A DNA stretch of 7,085 bases, from the NCBI GenBank assembly GCA_045590195.1, contig JAZNQN010000007.1, forward strand, positions 1 to 7,085. Reading direction: 5' to 3'. This document shows, piece by piece, positions 6,977-7,085 of the stretch. The position numbers were made by a program, and so were the translations under genes. This DNA comes from JAZNQN01 sp045590195. GTDB taxonomy: Bacteria > Bacillota > Clostridia > UMGS1883 > UMGS1540. Position 1 is the stretch's first letter. Each line of letters begins with the position of its first letter. Below the pieces are notes generated by a model. The model saw nothing but the letters and a program-made list of their open reading frames with translations. It was not told where the DNA came from and did not search any database.

Positions 6977-7085
6977 TCCTGAAAATTGTCTTTTTGACGA
7001 ATTTCTGCGTTGAAAAATGCACATATCCGACAGGATTATGTGCATTTTTCGCCTTGAACTTCATTCAAAAATTTCAATTTTAGGA
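6977..7085. repeat. Long imperfect palindrome running off the right edge
   Basis: A large inverted repeat is centred at 7031. The core is a perfect 14-bp stem (7012-7025 with 7037-7050) plus TCC/GGA and a GACA loop. At exactly mirrored positions TTTTTGA (6991-6997) pairs with TCAAAAA (7065-7071), and TCCT (6977-6980) with AGGA (7082-7085); the tracts between match only in part. The mirror symmetry reaches the last base of the window, so the element probably continues. It may be a non-autonomous palindromic or MITE-like repeat. It carries no gene. Confidence 0.75.
7012..7050. terminator. Strong hairpin with flanking A/T runs, possible bidirectional terminator
   Basis: GAAAAATGCACATA (7012-7025) pairs perfectly with TATGTGCATTTTTC (7037-7050). 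The A-run and T-run are part of the stem, as in many bidirectional intrinsic terminators, so it can end the transcript of the upstream hydrolase-like gene and of a possible opposing gene beyond the edge. It is also the core of the longer palindrome at 6977-7085. Confidence 0.65.

Noticed and set aside
6873..7064. A 63-codon minus-strand frame over the gene end and the palindrome
   Set aside because: It overlaps the 3' end of a real gene and runs through the inverted repeat; no start signal is seen. It is best explained as a by-product of the repeat.
1..7085. CRISPR array, tRNA, rRNA, riboswitch or transposase
   Set aside because: No regularly spaced repeats, RNA gene signatures or transposase motifs were found by reading either strand.

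Overview
The window looks like a chromosomal segment of an anaerobic, low-to-moderate GC Gram-positive bacterium, most likely a gut Clostridia member (Oscillospiraceae/Lachnospiraceae-like). The grounds are A+T-rich intergenic DNA, consensus-like TTGACA/TATAAT promoters with 17-bp spacers, strong AAGGAGG-type ribosome binding sites, a clostridial-type glyceraldehyde-3-phosphate dehydrogenase, and an oxygen-sensitive glycyl radical enzyme system. The taxonomic placement is inference.

Layout. (1) Positions 1-568, + strand: the 3' half of gap (GAPDH), whose beginning lies outside the window and whose catalytic Cys is right at the left edge. (2) 569-875: a convergent intergenic region with a bidirectional terminator and a separate long inverted repeat. 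(3) 876-3979, - strand: a two-gene operon with a glycyl radical enzyme (GRE) of unassigned substrate followed, 2 nt later, by its radical-SAM activating enzyme. (4) 3980-4116: a compact divergent control region with two back-to-back consensus promoters and two exact 11-bp direct repeats placed as an AraC-type operator. (5) 4117-4890, + strand: an AraC-family regulator. (6) 4996-6930, + strand, with its own promoter: a 644-residue cytoplasmic protein that resembles glycoside hydrolases with a GH42-like (beta/alpha)8 plus trimerisation-domain layout, not assigned to a family here. (7) 6931-7085: a small hairpin, then a long imperfect palindrome cut by the right edge of the window.

How the genes may work together. 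The GRE and activase form a complete, self-sufficient pair. The AraC protein, divergently transcribed, probably senses the substrate or a derivative, activates the GRE operon from the direct repeats just upstream of its -35 box, and may repress itself because the same repeats flank and overlap its own -35 box. The 644-residue hydrolase-like protein may release or process the GRE substrate; that link rests on proximity only. The GRE keeps the thiyl cysteine (Cys390), a Cys-x-Glu base (Glu392) and the radical glycine (Gly722). Its active-site text (GCYE, RVCGW, GHGLDN) differs from the well-known pyruvate formate-lyase, glycerol/propanediol dehydratase, choline lyase and arylacetate decarboxylase patterns, which makes it the best candidate for an undescribed system here.
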